Positions 50,443 to 59,531 are shown, counted from the stretch's first letter. The stretch is DNA of 64,000 nucleotides from Myxococcus eversor (GCF_010894455.1 NZ_JAAIXY010000015.1:124001-188000), one strand, 5' to 3'. The notes: generated by a model not told the origin, from the sequence alone. Program-made: numbers and translations.

Positions 50443-51117
50443 ATGGCGATCGGCAAGGTGATCAAGGGTGACGGGACGGCGGAGCCGTCTCTCGTGTCGG
50501 AGCGGCCCGTGCTGCGGCCTCCTCGCGCGGGAGTGATGAACGCCGAGGTCTTCGAGGCGCGCCAGGGAGCCCAGGGCATCCTCGAGGAGGCGCACCGTGA
50601 GAAGGAGCGCATCCTGGCGGAGGCCCAGCGCGAGCGCGAAGAGCTGCTGGTGAAGACGCGGGAGCAGGGGCGCCAGGAAGGGCTGGCCCAGGCCACGGAG
50701 ATCATCCTCCGCGCGAAGATGCAGGCCGGGGAGCTGTTGGGCACGTACGAGCAGGACATCATCGCCCTGGGGTTGCGCGTGGGCGAGAAGATCATCGGCC
50801 GGAGCCTGGAGAAGGACCCGGACCTGATGTTGGAGCTGTGCGCGTCCGCCATCGACAACCTGCGCAGCGCCCGCGCCATGACGCTGCGCGTGCACCCGAA
50901 GACGGCCGCCGTGCTGCGCGCCAAGAAGCCCGTGCTGATGGAGCTCATCGGCCGCGCGGTGGACCTGGCCATCAAGGAGGACCCGGAGGTCGCTCCCGTG
51001 GGCTGCATCGTCCAGACGGAGTTCGGCACCGTGGATGCGCAGCTGCCCACGCAGCTGGAGATGCTCCAGAACGTGCTGCTGCCAGACCAGAACGGCCCGA
51101 AGGAAGGCCCGGCCTAG
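50443..51117 (+). CDS. sctL: T3SS stator protein SctL (FliH/YscL-like)
   Basis: The protein has 224 residues. After a polar N-terminus comes a long charged helix (A-Q-G-I-L-E-E-A-H-R-E-K-E-R-I-L-A-E-A), typical of the FliH/V-ATPase E-like stalk. A C-terminal globular part follows with I-A-L-G-L-R-V-G-E-K-I-I-G-R-S-L and V-G-C-I-V-Q-T-E-F-G-T-V-D-A-Q-L, conserved in HrpE/YscL. It holds the ATPase SctN at the sorting platform. AAGGAG is six bases before the ATG. The sctN ATG follows 19 bases after its stop. Confidence 0.9.
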   Translation: MAIGKVIKGDGTAEPSLVSERPVLRPPRAGVMNAEVFEARQGAQGILEEAHREKERILAEAQREREELLVKTREQGRQEGLAQATEIILRAKMQAGELLGTYEQDIIALGLRVGEKIIGRSLEKDPDLMLELCASAIDNLRSARAMTLRVHPKTAAVLRAKKPVLMELIGRAVDLAIKEDPEVAPVGCIVQTEFGTVDAQLPTQLEMLQNVLLPDQNGPKEGPA

Positions 51118-51136
51118 CCGGGACGGAACCGCGTCC

Positions 51137-52450
51137 ATGGCCATCGACCTTTCGCGCTATTTCGACCTCATCCAGGAAGCCCAGACGGTGCGCGTCCGGG
51201 GTCGCGTCACCGAACTCACCGGCCTCATCATCAAGGCGAGCGTCCCCAACGTCCGCGTGGGCGAGCTGGTGCTCATCAAGAGCCGGGGCCGCGGCCCGGT
51301 GAAGGCGGAGGTGGTGGGCTTCCAGGGCGATGAGGTGATGCTCATGCCCCTGGGCGAGCTGTACGGCATCGGCCCGGACAGCGAGGTCATCCCCACCGGA
51401 AAGCCCCTGAGCATCAAGTGCGGAGAGGCGCTGCTGGGGCGCGTGCTCAACGGCATCGGCGAGCCCATGGACGGCAGCGACCTGCCGGAAGAGGGCCTCA
51501 TCGACTGGTCCGTGGACCGCAACTGCCCGGACCCGTTCACCCGTCAGCGCATCGAGCGGCCCCTGCCCCTGGGCGTGCGCTGCATCGACGGACTGCTCAC
51601 CGTGGGCGAGGGTCAGCGCGTGGGCCTCTTCGCCGGCTCCGGCGTCGGCAAGTCCACGCTGATGGGACAGATAGCGCGCAACACCCAGGCCGACCTGTGC
51701 GTCGTCGCCCTCATCGGCGAGCGCGGTCGCGAAGTCCGCGAGTTCATCGAGGACGCCATGGGCGAGGAGGGCATGAAGCGCTCCGTGCTGGTGTGCGCCA
51801 CCTCGGACCAGCCCAGCCTCGTGCGTCTGCGCGCCGCCTACGTCGCCACCGCCATCGCCGAGTACTTCCGGGAGCGCGGCGGCAACGTGCTCTTCATGCT
51901 CGACACGGTGACGCGTCTGGCGCGTGCCCAGCGTGAGATTGGCCTCGCGGTGGGCGAGCCCCCGGCCCGTCAGGGCTACCCGCCGAGCGTGTTCTCCATG
52001 CTGCCGCGCATCCTGGAGCGCACGGGCAACTCGGAGAAGGGCAAGTGCACCGCCATCTACACCTGCCTCGTGGCCGGCGGTGACATGGAGGAGCCCATCG
52101 CGGACGAGGTCCGCGGTATTCTCGACGGCCACTTCATCCTCAACCGCGCGCTGGGCGAGCGAAACCAGTGGCCCGCGATGGACGTCCTCGCGAGCCTCAG
52201 CCGTGTGATGAGCGGCATCGTCTCCAAGGAGCACAAGAAGGCGGCGGGCAAGCTGCGCGAGACGCTGGCCACATACGAGAAGCAGCGCGACCTCATCCTG
52301 CTGGGCGCCTACCAGTACGGGACGGACCCCCGCACGGACTACGCCATCGACAAGTACGACGCCATCATCGACTTCCTCAAGCAGGACACCCACTCCAACT
52401 CGGGCTTCGACGAGACGGTGGAACAGTTGATCGCCCTCTTCGAGGAGTGA
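51137..52450 (+). CDS. sctN: T3SS ATPase SctN
   Basis: The protein has 437 residues and is the FliI/YscN homologue. Walker A is A-G-S-G-V-G-K-S-T with Lys172. Further motifs are I-G-E-R-G-R-E-V-R-E-F with its catalytic Glu, and Walker B V-L-F-M-L-D-T-V-T-R. P-A-R-Q-G-Y-P-P-S-V-F, the conserved loop of T3SS ATPases, follows. It forms a hexamer at the export gate that unfolds substrates and releases chaperones. The start at 51137 gives the usual length; earlier frames lie inside sctL. Confidence 0.96.
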   Translation: MAIDLSRYFDLIQEAQTVRVRGRVTELTGLIIKASVPNVRVGELVLIKSRGRGPVKAEVVGFQGDEVMLMPLGELYGIGPDSEVIPTGKPLSIKCGEALLGRVLNGIGEPMDGSDLPEEGLIDWSVDRNCPDPFTRQRIERPLPLGVRCIDGLLTVGEGQRVGLFAGSGVGKSTLMGQIARNTQADLCVVALIGERGREVREFIEDAMGEEGMKRSVLVCATSDQPSLVRLRAAYVATAIAEYFRERGGNVLFMLDTVTRLARAQREIGLAVGEPPARQGYPPSVFSMLPRILERTGNSEKGKCTAIYTCLVAGGDMEEPIADEVRGILDGHFILNRALGERNQWPAMDVLASLSRVMSGIVSKEHKKAAGKLRETLATYEKQRDLILLGAYQYGTDPRTDYAIDKYDAIIDFLKQDTHSNSGFDETVEQLIALFEE

Positions 52451-52538
52451 GCCGGGCCCCCTGGGGCGTCGGGGGTACGACTCCTGGCCCACTGGACAGG
52501 GGTGCACCCTGGGAAATCCGGGGTAGGATGGGGGGACC

Positions 52539-53027
52539 ATGCCCCCGTACCGGTTGCAAACCCTGCTGGACATGCGGACCCGGGCCAAGGAGGAGGCCGA
52601 GCAGGCCTTCTCCGACGCCATCAAGGCCCTCGAGAAGGAGAAGGTGGAGCTCCAGCGGCTGATTGACGAGCTGGAGCGCCGCAAGCGCGAGCGCAAGGAG
52701 AAGGTGGCCGCCTACCTCAAGGAGGTGATGGCCAAGGGCTCCGGCATCAACGGCATGAACATGATGGGCCGCTTCGAGGAGCGCCTGAAGGACGAAGAGG
52801 CACAGGTGGCGCTGGAGGTCGAGCGTCAGCGGGAAGCGGTGAAGGTGGCCGAGCGACTCGTCGAGCAGCGGCGGCGGGAGATGGCCGAGGCGGCCAAGGA
52901 GCTCAAGGCCATCGAGAAGCACAAGGAGACCTGGCAGAAGCAGGTGAAGCACGAGCGCCAGCAGCGCGAGGAGTTGAGCCAGGAGGAGATTGGCAACGCC
53001 TTGTTCCTGGCTCGGCAGCGCAAGTAA
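52539..53027 (+). CDS. sctO: T3SS central stalk SctO (FliJ/YscO-like)
   Basis: The protein has 162 residues, almost wholly coiled coil (A-K-E-E-A-E-Q-A-F-S-D-A-I-K-A-L-E-K-E-K, later V-A-E-R-L-V-E-Q-R-R-R-E-M-A). The opening Y-R-L-Q-T-L-L-D-M-R matches FliJ. A Gly/Met/Asn turn around residues 66-76 separates the two helices. It sits in the centre of the SctN hexamer and links it to SctV. It has the usual position after the ATPase gene. Confidence 0.88.
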   Translation: MPPYRLQTLLDMRTRAKEEAEQAFSDAIKALEKEKVELQRLIDELERRKRERKEKVAAYLKEVMAKGSGINGMNMMGRFEERLKDEEAQVALEVERQREAVKVAERLVEQRRREMAEAAKELKAIEKHKETWQKQVKHERQQREELSQEEIGNALFLARQRK

Positions 53028-53060
53028 CCTGCCGCCACCCCTTCCCTCGGGAACGATGTC

Positions 53061-53954
53061 ATGAGCCGAGTCGACGACGACCGTGAAACAGCGCGCCTGG
53101 CCGAGCGCATCATGCTGGAGAAGAAGCTCGCCGAGGGCCAGGCGAAGAAGCGGACGGAGGGGGCCAGCACCTTCCAGAAGCTGATGCAGCCCCAGGCCCA
53201 GCCTCAGGCGACGGCCCCCGCGCCCACGCCGCAGACGCCGGGCGCGTTCGCCAAGCAGATCCTGGCCAAGGCCACGCAGCAGGGGAAGACCTTCGGGGAG
53301 CAGGCCCAGCAGCCTCAACTGGGTGGCAACCCGGCGGGTCTGGCGCAGACGCAGCGCCGGCCGGACAGCGGGGCCACCGAGGCTCGCTCCGGCTCTCGCG
53401 CCGCGGACTCCAAGGAGGACAAGCGCACCTCCGAGGGGCGCGACAAGGACATGAGCAAGGCCGAGTCCGCGCTGGGGCAGGTCAGCTCGGAGAAGGGCGC
53501 GCTCATCCGGGCGGAGGCCGACGCGGGCGGCGGCAAGGGCAGCGGCGGCGGGGGCAAGGACAAGAAGGAAGGCGGCGGCGGCACGGAGATGGGGCCGGGG
53601 TTCCGGTTCAACCCCGCGCTGATGGCGCCGGTGCCGGTGGCCAAGCCCAAGGACACCGCGGGCTCCGAGCGGCTGCGCGCCATGGCCAGCGAGATTGCCC
53701 AGAAGATTGTCGACCGCGTGCGCGTGGGCACCAACGCCGCGGGCCTCGCCGAGTTCCAGATTGATTTGCGCGGCGACGTGCTCAGCGGCCTGTCCATCAA
53801 GGTCAGCGCGAAGAACGGGAAGATCTCCGCCACCTTCAGCGGCACCAACCGTGACGTGCTGAAGATGCTCGAGGAGCAGAGCGAGGGGCTGCGCACCGCG
53901 CTGGGTGGCCGTGGCCTGAAGCTCGAGACGGTACGCTTCGAGGCGAAGACATGA
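53061..53954 (+). CDS. sctP: T3SS needle-length regulator SctP (FliK/YscP-like)
   Basis: The protein has 297 residues. A charged N-terminal helix is followed by a long Gln/Pro/Ala/Gly/Ser/Lys-rich disordered ruler region (about 40-190). The C-terminal T3S4-type domain has A-S-E-I-A-Q-K-I-V-D-R-V-R-V, then F-Q-I-D-L-R-G-D-V-L-S-G-L-S-I-K-V and L-E-E-Q-S-E-G-L-R-T-A-L. Such proteins measure needle length and switch substrate class through SctU. Its stop overlaps the ATG of sctQ (ATGA). Confidence 0.82.
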   Translation: MSRVDDDRETARLAERIMLEKKLAEGQAKKRTEGASTFQKLMQPQAQPQATAPAPTPQTPGAFAKQILAKATQQGKTFGEQAQQPQLGGNPAGLAQTQRRPDSGATEARSGSRAADSKEDKRTSEGRDKDMSKAESALGQVSSEKGALIRAEADAGGGKGSGGGGKDKKEGGGGTEMGPGFRFNPALMAPVPVAKPKDTAGSERLRAMASEIAQKIVDRVRVGTNAAGLAEFQIDLRGDVLSGLSIKVSAKNGKISATFSGTNRDVLKMLEEQSEGLRTALGGRGLKLETVRFEAKT

Positions 53955-55390
53955 GCCTGGAGCCGGAGGACGAAGGCCCCGGCGTGCATGAGCGGACGAT
54001 GCTGGTGGACCTCCGCCAGCTCAAGCCGGTGCGTCCGCCGCCGGAGAAGACCGAGCGTCCGGAGAAGGTGGAGCGCGCCGAGAAGGTCGAGCGTCCCGAG
54101 CGAAACGAGCGTCCGGAGCGGGTCGACCGGAGCGCCTGGCGGCCCTTCACCTTCAAGGGGCTGGAGAAGGTGTCCCGGGCGCAGGGGCTGCTGGCGGAGC
54201 GGCTGCGCTGGCTGACGCCGAACGCGGGGACGCTTGGTGCGGTGTCGGCGCGGCTCAAGGGCCTGTTCGACGCGGAGGTGCGCCTGTCCCTGGAGTCCGT
54301 GCAGGTGCGGCCCATGGCGGAGCTGCGCCGGTTCCTGGGGGACCCGACGTTCCTCGCGGTGCTGGCGCCGGGCGCGCTGCAGGGCAGGGCGGTGCTGGAG
54401 GTGGAGCTGTCGCTGGCCCACACCGCGGTGGACCTGCTGCTGGGCGGCGCGGGTGAGACGGTGGGCCTGCGCCCGCTGACGGATATCGAGGAAGGGGTGA
54501 TGGGCTACGTCATCCTGGAAGTGCTGCGGGTGCTGGTGCCCGCGATGCAGGCCGGGGTGCCTCGCCCGAGGCTGGACGGAGTCGCCCGCGGCGTGGACGA
54601 GGTGTCCGCGCGCCTGGGAGATGACGGGCCCATGCTGACCGTCCACCTGAACGCCACGCTGGGGCCGCATGGCGGCATGGTGCGGCTGGTGGTGCCCTCG
54701 GCGGTATTGGAGGCGGCGGAGCCCGCGGTGGCGAGCGCCCAGCGGCGCGCCCTCGCGAAGGCGGACCTGGCGGCGCATGCGAGCCGGCTTTCGGCGGTGC
54801 GCGGCTGGCTGCGGGCGGAGATTGGCACCGCGGAACTGACGACCAGCGACCTGGCGAGCCTGCGCGTCAAGGACGTCGTCCTGGTGGACGTGCTGTCGGC
54901 GCGGCCGGACCGGGGCGAATCCGGCACGGCGCAGCTGCGCGTGGGCGCGGGCCGTGCGGGACACGCGGAGGCCGAGGTCTTCGTCGACGACGGGCGCTAC
55001 AAGGCCCGAATCACAGGAATCATCCCCGGGGAGTCGGGGAACCCGCGCTCGGCCACCGAGGAGGGTGGGGGGCGGGAGCAGGAAGAGGACTTCACCAATC
55101 CGGAGCTGGACGTTCCTCCGGAGCTTGAAGGGGCGCCCTTGGACGACGTGAACAAGCCGGACGGAAGCGACCTGCTCGGAGACGTACCGCTGCAGATCGC
55201 CGTGGAGCTGGCGCGCATCCCGGTCACCGCGGAGCAGGTGGTGGGCATGCGGGCCGGGCAGGTCATCGAGCTGAGCCGTGGGCCTGGCGAGCCGGTGGAG
55301 CTGTCCATCAACGGCAAGGTGGTGGCCCGGGGTGAGCTGGTGGAGATGGAAGGCCAGCTCGGCGTGCGTGTCACCACCCTGGCGAGCTGA
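53951..55390 (+). CDS. sctQ: T3SS C-ring protein SctQ (FliM/FliN-like)
   Basis: The protein has 479 residues. The N-terminus has a run of R-P-E-K-V-E-R-type charged repeats (residues about 30-60). The central 250 residues resemble the FliM/HrcQ body (L-L-L-G-G-A-G-E-T-V-G-L-R-P-L-T). The last 75 form a SPOA domain: L-G-D-V-P-L-Q-I-A-V-E-L-A-R-I-P-V and V-I-E-L-S-R, ending in G-V-R-V-T-T-L. It makes the cytoplasmic sorting platform with SctL. An internal start giving a free C-terminal SPOA domain, known in other SctQ genes, is possible but not seen clearly. Confidence 0.88.
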   Translation: MSLEPEDEGPGVHERTMLVDLRQLKPVRPPPEKTERPEKVERAEKVERPERNERPERVDRSAWRPFTFKGLEKVSRAQGLLAERLRWLTPNAGTLGAVSARLKGLFDAEVRLSLESVQVRPMAELRRFLGDPTFLAVLAPGALQGRAVLEVELSLAHTAVDLLLGGAGETVGLRPLTDIEEGVMGYVILEVLRVLVPAMQAGVPRPRLDGVARGVDEVSARLGDDGPMLTVHLNATLGPHGGMVRLVVPSAVLEAAEPAVASAQRRALAKADLAAHASRLSAVRGWLRAEIGTAELTTSDLASLRVKDVVLVDVLSARPDRGESGTAQLRVGAGRAGHAEAEVFVDDGRYKARITGIIPGESGNPRSATEEGGGREQEEDFTNPELDVPPELEGAPLDDVNKPDGSDLLGDVPLQIAVELARIPVTAEQVVGMRAGQVIELSRGPGEPVELSINGKVVARGELVEMEGQLGVRVTTLAS

Positions 55391-55487
55391 GGTCTTCATC
55401 CGAGACGGAAGCAAGCGGGCGGGAGCGGGCTGCCGGACGGGGGCCCGTGGCGGTCCTCCGGCCTTTGAACTAGCCTCGCCCCCATCC

Positions 55488-56447
55488 ATGGCAGTCCTCC
55501 GCACCCCCCTCATGCGCCGCGCTCTGGGCGCCGCGCTGCTGCTCGCGTCCTGCACCGTGCTGGCCCAGTCGCCCGCCACGCCCGTGCCGAGCGCCACGGC
55601 CGCGCCTGTCCCTCCCGCCTCGGCGAACGGGGCACAGAAGTCGGCCCCCACCACTCCCGCCGCGACGGACCGGGCCGAGAAGTCGGCTCCGAGCGCCACC
55701 GCTCCCCTCGCGAAGGACCCGGCCGAGAAGTCGGCGCCAGGCGCCGCGGCTCCCAGGACGGACCGGGCCGAGAAGTCGGCGCCCGCCGTCGTTCCCGCTT
55801 CGGCGGATGGGGCCCAGAAGTCGGCTCCGGGCGCCTCGGCGGACGGCGCCGGGAAGGCCGCGCCCCCCGTCACTCCGAGCGCCACGGTCCTCCCCACCCC
55901 GGCTGACGGTGCCTCGAAGGCTTCAGAGTCGGTCGTTCCGGAACCCACCCTCGCGCCGGAGACCCCCACCGCGACGCGTCAGAAGGCTCCGGAAGAGGAG
56001 CCGCGCTGGGAGGACCCCTCCATTGATGCCGCCGCGACGGCGACCGAGGCGGAGGCCGAGCCGGAGAGCATGGGATGGATGCTCATCCGCACGCTGCTCG
56101 TGCTGGGCGCGGTGGTGGCGTCCATCTACCTCACGCTGAACGTGGGCTTGCGCCGGCTGATGGGCCTGCAGGGGACCGCGCCCGGCAAGCAGACCGTCGT
56201 CTCCGTGGTGGAGCGTCTGACGCTGGACCCCAAGCGCGTGCTCTTCGTGGTGAAGGCCGCGGACGAGTACCTGCTCCTGGGCGGAGGCGAGGCGGGCCTG
56301 CAGCTGCTGTCGAAGCTGGATTTGGAGGCGGTGGAGCGCATCCGCGCGCAGCGCCCGCAGACGAACGTGGTTCCCCTGAGCCCTTTCCTTCAGAAGCTCC
56401 TTTCCCGCCGCTCCGGGGGCTCGTCGTCCCAGCCCCCCGGCGCTTGA
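55488..56447 (+). CDS. FliO-like export-gate assembly protein
   Basis: The protein has 319 residues. A signal peptide (M-A-V-L-R-T-P-L-M-R-R-A-L-G-A-A-L-L-L...L-A-Q) is followed by 150 residues rich in Ala/Pro/Ser with repeated A-E-K-S-A-P. Then comes one transmembrane helix (M-L-I-R-T-L-L-V-L-G-A-V-V-A-S-I-Y) near residue 205. A small cytoplasmic domain with V-S-V-V-E-R-L-T-L-D-P-K-R and Y-L-L-L-G-G-G-E-A-G-L resembles the conserved part of FliO. It lies directly before sctR, as fliO lies before fliP. FliO guides FliP assembly in flagella and is normally absent from non-flagellar T3SS. Confidence 0.75.
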   Translation: MAVLRTPLMRRALGAALLLASCTVLAQSPATPVPSATAAPVPPASANGAQKSAPTTPAATDRAEKSAPSATAPLAKDPAEKSAPGAAAPRTDRAEKSAPAVVPASADGAQKSAPGASADGAGKAAPPVTPSATVLPTPADGASKASESVVPEPTLAPETPTATRQKAPEEEPRWEDPSIDAAATATEAEAEPESMGWMLIRTLLVLGAVVASIYLTLNVGLRRLMGLQGTAPGKQTVVSVVERLTLDPKRVLFVVKAADEYLLLGGGEAGLQLLSKLDLEAVERIRAQRPQTNVVPLSPFLQKLLSRRSGGSSSQPPGA

Positions 56448-56460
56448 TGGCACCTGTCCC

Positions 56461-57288
56461 GTGAACGTCCAGACTCCTGCCCGCTCCCTGCTCCCGCGCG
56501 TCACGCCCTGGCTCTTCGCGGCCGCGGTGTCGCTGCATCCCTTCATCGCCCTCGCGCAGAAGAAGCGCCCCGGCAACATCCCCGACTCCGTCGCCAACGA
56601 GGCGGTGAGCGCCGACACCTTCACGTCGCGGCCGCTCATCCTCATCCTCGCGCTCGCGGCCATGGGCCTGGTGCCCTTCGCGCTGATGATGGTGACGAGC
56701 TTCGTGAAGATTTCGGTGGTGCTCTCCATCGTCCGCTCGGCGCTCGGCACCCAGCAGATTCCTCCCACCCAGGTGATTACCGGGCTGGCCGTCATCCTCA
56801 CCGTCTACATCATGACCCCCGTGGGCATGACGATGTACCGGGCCTCGGAGCTCAACGTCTGGGACTCCTCGGGGGCCGGCGCGTTCTCCTCGGCGAAGGT
56901 GGGCTCACTCCTCGAAGGAGCGGACCGCGCCAAGGAGCCGCTGCGCGAGTGGCTGATGAAGAAGGTGACGCTGAAGGACCGCTCGCTCTTCTACAACCTG
57001 GCCAAGAAGATGCGCCAGGGCGAGGACCGGGACTCGGTGGACAGCAAGGACTTCATGGTCATCATCCCGGCCTTCGTGGTGTCGGAGCTGAAGGAGGCCT
57101 TCCAGATTGGCTTCCTGCTCTTCGTCCCCTTCATCGTCATCGACATGGTGGTGGCCAACATCCTGCTCGCGCTGGGCATGCACATGCTGTCGCCCACCAC
57201 CATCTCCATGCCCTTCAAGCTGCTCCTGTTCGTCCTCGTGGATGGCTGGTACCTCATCGCCAAGGGCCTGGTCGTCGGCTACCTGTAG
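56461..57288 (+). CDS. sctR: T3SS export-gate protein SctR (FliP/YscR)
   Basis: The protein has 275 residues. A signal-peptide-like N-terminus (residues 1-32, as in FliP) leads to the core with four membrane helices. Family signatures are M-M-V-T-S-F-V-K-I-S-V-V-L-S-I-V-R-S-A-L-G, then P-A-F-V-V-S-E-L-K-E-A-F-Q-I-G-F and F-V-P-F-I-V-I-D-M-V-V-A-N-I-L. The start is GTG 13 bases after the FliO-like gene. SctR, S and T form the helical export-gate complex. Confidence 0.95.
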   Translation: MNVQTPARSLLPRVTPWLFAAAVSLHPFIALAQKKRPGNIPDSVANEAVSADTFTSRPLILILALAAMGLVPFALMMVTSFVKISVVLSIVRSALGTQQIPPTQVITGLAVILTVYIMTPVGMTMYRASELNVWDSSGAGAFSSAKVGSLLEGADRAKEPLREWLMKKVTLKDRSLFYNLAKKMRQGEDRDSVDSKDFMVIIPAFVVSELKEAFQIGFLLFVPFIVIDMVVANILLALGMHMLSPTTISMPFKLLLFVLVDGWYLIAKGLVVGYL

Positions 57289-57302
57289 GAAGAAGGCACC
57301 CC

Positions 57303-57566
57303 ATGAACCAGCTCACGGTCATCACCCAGGAGGCGCTGTTCCTGGTGCTCGTGGTGTCGGCCCCACCGGTGTTGATGAGCCTCATCGTCGGCTTCATCAT
57401 CTCCCTGTTCCAGGCCACCACGCAGATCCAGGAGCAGACGCTCACCTTCGCGCCCAAGGTCATCATCGTCTTCGGCGTGCTGGCCATGACGGGGCCGTGG
57501 ATTGGAAGCCAGCTCTTGCGCTTCACCTTCCACGTCTTCGACCGGTTCCCCGCCCTCATCAAATGA
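57303..57566 (+). CDS. sctS: T3SS export-gate protein SctS (FliQ/YscS)
   Basis: The protein has 87 residues with two transmembrane helices: E-A-L-F-L-V-L-V-V-S-A-P-P-V-L-M-S-L-I-V-G, then A-P-K-V-I-I-V-F-G-V-L-A-M-T-G-P-W. The Q-A-T-T-Q-I-Q-E-Q-T-L loop is the conserved FliQ/SctS motif. Its stop overlaps the start of sctT (ATGA). Confidence 0.95.
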   Translation: MNQLTVITQEALFLVLVVSAPPVLMSLIVGFIISLFQATTQIQEQTLTFAPKVIIVFGVLAMTGPWIGSQLLRFTFHVFDRFPALIK

Positions 57567-58381
57567 ACGCCGCGGACCTCGTGTCCGAGCTGGCCGCTCG
57601 GACCAACTTCTCCGCCGCCATCTTCACGGTCGCCCTGCTCATGTGCCGGGTGATGCCGGTGCTCATCTTCAGCCCGTTCCTCGGCGGTGAAGTGGTGCCC
57701 ACGGAGATGAAGATGGGCATCGGGCTGACGCTGGCCATCGTGCTCTATCCCTCCATCGCGCACACCGTGACGACCATCCCCCTGACGGCGCTGCCCTACA
57801 TCGCGCTGATGGCGAAGGAGGTCTTCATCGGGTTCTGCATGGCGTTCATCATCAACAGCGCCTTCGAGGCGGCGCGCATCGCCGGCACCGTCACGGACAC
57901 CATGGCGGGCAGCAACAACGCCCAGCTCTACGTCCCGCAGCTCGGGCAGCAGGTCTCCCTCTTCTCCAACCTCAAGGTGCAGCTCTCGGTGGTGCTGTTC
58001 CTCACCCTGGACGGGCACCACGTGGTCATCCGCGCCCTGGCGGACAGCCTGGCCACGGTGCCGCTGGATGGCTTCCCGCGCTTCAGCCATGGCTCGTGGA
58101 CCTTCTTCGACGTGCTGGTGCGCGTCTTCGCCGACATGATGAAGGTGGGCCTGGCCCTGGCCGCGCCCGCGCTGTGCGCCACCTTCCTCACGGACGTGGC
58201 GCTGGGCGCCATCAACCGCGTGGCGCCGCAAATCCAGGTGTTCTTCATCTCCATGGCCATCAAGCCGCTCGTCGGCGTGCTCATCACCTTCCTGGTGCTG
58301 GGGGCGCTGCTGTCGCGCATGCAGGTCGAGCTGGCCCACATGCTGCGGGTGCTCACCGACGCCCTGCGGCTGCTGGCCTGA
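57563..58381 (+). CDS. sctT: T3SS export-gate protein SctT (FliR/YscT)
   Basis: The protein has 272 residues with about six membrane helices. Family features are C-R-V-M-P-V-L-I-F-S-P-F-L-G-G, then K-E-V-F-I-G-F-C-M-A-F and F-L-T-L-D-G-H-H-V-V-I-R-A-L. L-G-A-I-N-R-V-A-P-Q-I-Q-V-F follows toward the end. The ATG overlaps the sctS stop. It completes the R-S-T gate. Confidence 0.93.
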   Translation: MNAADLVSELAARTNFSAAIFTVALLMCRVMPVLIFSPFLGGEVVPTEMKMGIGLTLAIVLYPSIAHTVTTIPLTALPYIALMAKEVFIGFCMAFIINSAFEAARIAGTVTDTMAGSNNAQLYVPQLGQQVSLFSNLKVQLSVVLFLTLDGHHVVIRALADSLATVPLDGFPRFSHGSWTFFDVLVRVFADMMKVGLALAAPALCATFLTDVALGAINRVAPQIQVFFISMAIKPLVGVLITFLVLGALLSRMQVELAHMLRVLTDALRLLA

Positions 58382-58405
58382 GCCTCCTCCCGGGAACGCG
58401 CGCCC

Positions 58406-59485
58406 ATGTCCGACGAGAGTGGAGACAAGACAGAAGAGCCGTCGCAGAAGAAGCTCGACGACTCTCGCAAGAAGGGGCAGATCTGGAAGAGCAAGGACAT
58501 GAGCGGCGTGGCCGTGCTCGTCGTGGGGCTCGCCGCCGTGAAGGCGACCTGGGACAACCTGGAGAAGGAGATCTCCAGCCTCTTCATGTTCAGCTTCGAC
58601 CATCTGGCCCGGGGTGATGACCTGGGGGATGCCACCTCGCAGCTGATCTACCTGGGGATTCGCACGCTGCTCCTGGTGACGCTGCCGGTGCTCGCGGGCG
58701 GCGCGCTGATTGGCGGGCTGATGGAGTTCCTGCAGGTGGGCTCCCTGTTCACGCTGGATCCGCTGATGCCCAAGCTGGACAAGCTCAACCCGCTGGCCGG
58801 CTTGAAGAACATGTTCAGCAAGAAGTCGCTGGTGGAGCTGCTCAAGAACCTCATCAAGATCTCCATCACCGCCAACGTCGTCTACGGCGTGGTGCGCGAC
58901 GCGATGCCCATGGTGATGGAGACCATCCGCCAGGACACGCGCGTCATCATGACCATCATGGGAGAGCTGGTGACGCGCGTGGCCACCCGCGTCGCGCTGC
59001 TCTTCGTGCTCTTCGCCATCTTCGACATCTGGTGGCAGCGCAAGTCCTTCATGAAGGACATGATGATGTCCAAGGACGAGGTGAAGAAGGAGTACAAGGA
59101 GAGCGAAGGCGACCCGCACCACAAGGCCAAGCGCAAGGAGTTCCACCAGGAGATCATGGAGGGACAGCAGATGGAGGCCGTGCGGGACGCGGACGTCATC
59201 GTCACCAACCCGGACCACGTCGCCGTCGCGCTCAAGTACGACCGGGAGAAGGACGGCGCGCCCCGGGTGCTGGCCAAGGGCCTGGACCACAAGGCCGAGC
59301 GCATCAAGGGCATCGCCCGGGAAGAGGACGTCCCCACGCTGCGCAACGTGCCCCTGGCCCACGCGCTCCTGCGGGTGGAGGTGGGCCACGAGGTGCCCGA
59401 GGAGCTCTACGACGCCGTCGCGGAGGTCCTCAACTTCGTCTACGACCTGAAGAACGGCGGCCCCACCCCGGCGGCCCGCGCATGA
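58406..59485 (+). CDS. sctU: T3SS switch protein SctU (FlhB/YscU) with NPDH cleavage motif
   Basis: The protein has 359 residues. The N-terminus is the typical D-K-T-E-E-P-S-Q-K-K-L-D-D-S-R-K-K-G-Q. Four membrane helices follow to about residue 210, with L-N-P-L-A-G-L-K-N-M-F-S in the second loop. The cytoplasmic domain carries N268-P-D-H271 where almost all family members have N-P-T-H. The Asn-Pro cleavage bond and His are kept, but Thr is replaced by Asp. Autocleavage controls the substrate switch, so this change could slow or alter it. The C-terminus is duplicated in the next gene. Confidence 0.93.
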   Translation: MSDESGDKTEEPSQKKLDDSRKKGQIWKSKDMSGVAVLVVGLAAVKATWDNLEKEISSLFMFSFDHLARGDDLGDATSQLIYLGIRTLLLVTLPVLAGGALIGGLMEFLQVGSLFTLDPLMPKLDKLNPLAGLKNMFSKKSLVELLKNLIKISITANVVYGVVRDAMPMVMETIRQDTRVIMTIMGELVTRVATRVALLFVLFAIFDIWWQRKSFMKDMMMSKDEVKKEYKESEGDPHHKAKRKEFHQEIMEGQQMEAVRDADVIVTNPDHVAVALKYDREKDGAPRVLAKGLDHKAERIKGIAREEDVPTLRNVPLAHALLRVEVGHEVPEELYDAVAEVLNFVYDLKNGGPTPAARA

Positions 59486-59531
59486 GCGCCCCGGGAGCGG
59501 TTATCATCGGCACGAGTTCGCGGAGCGTCCC

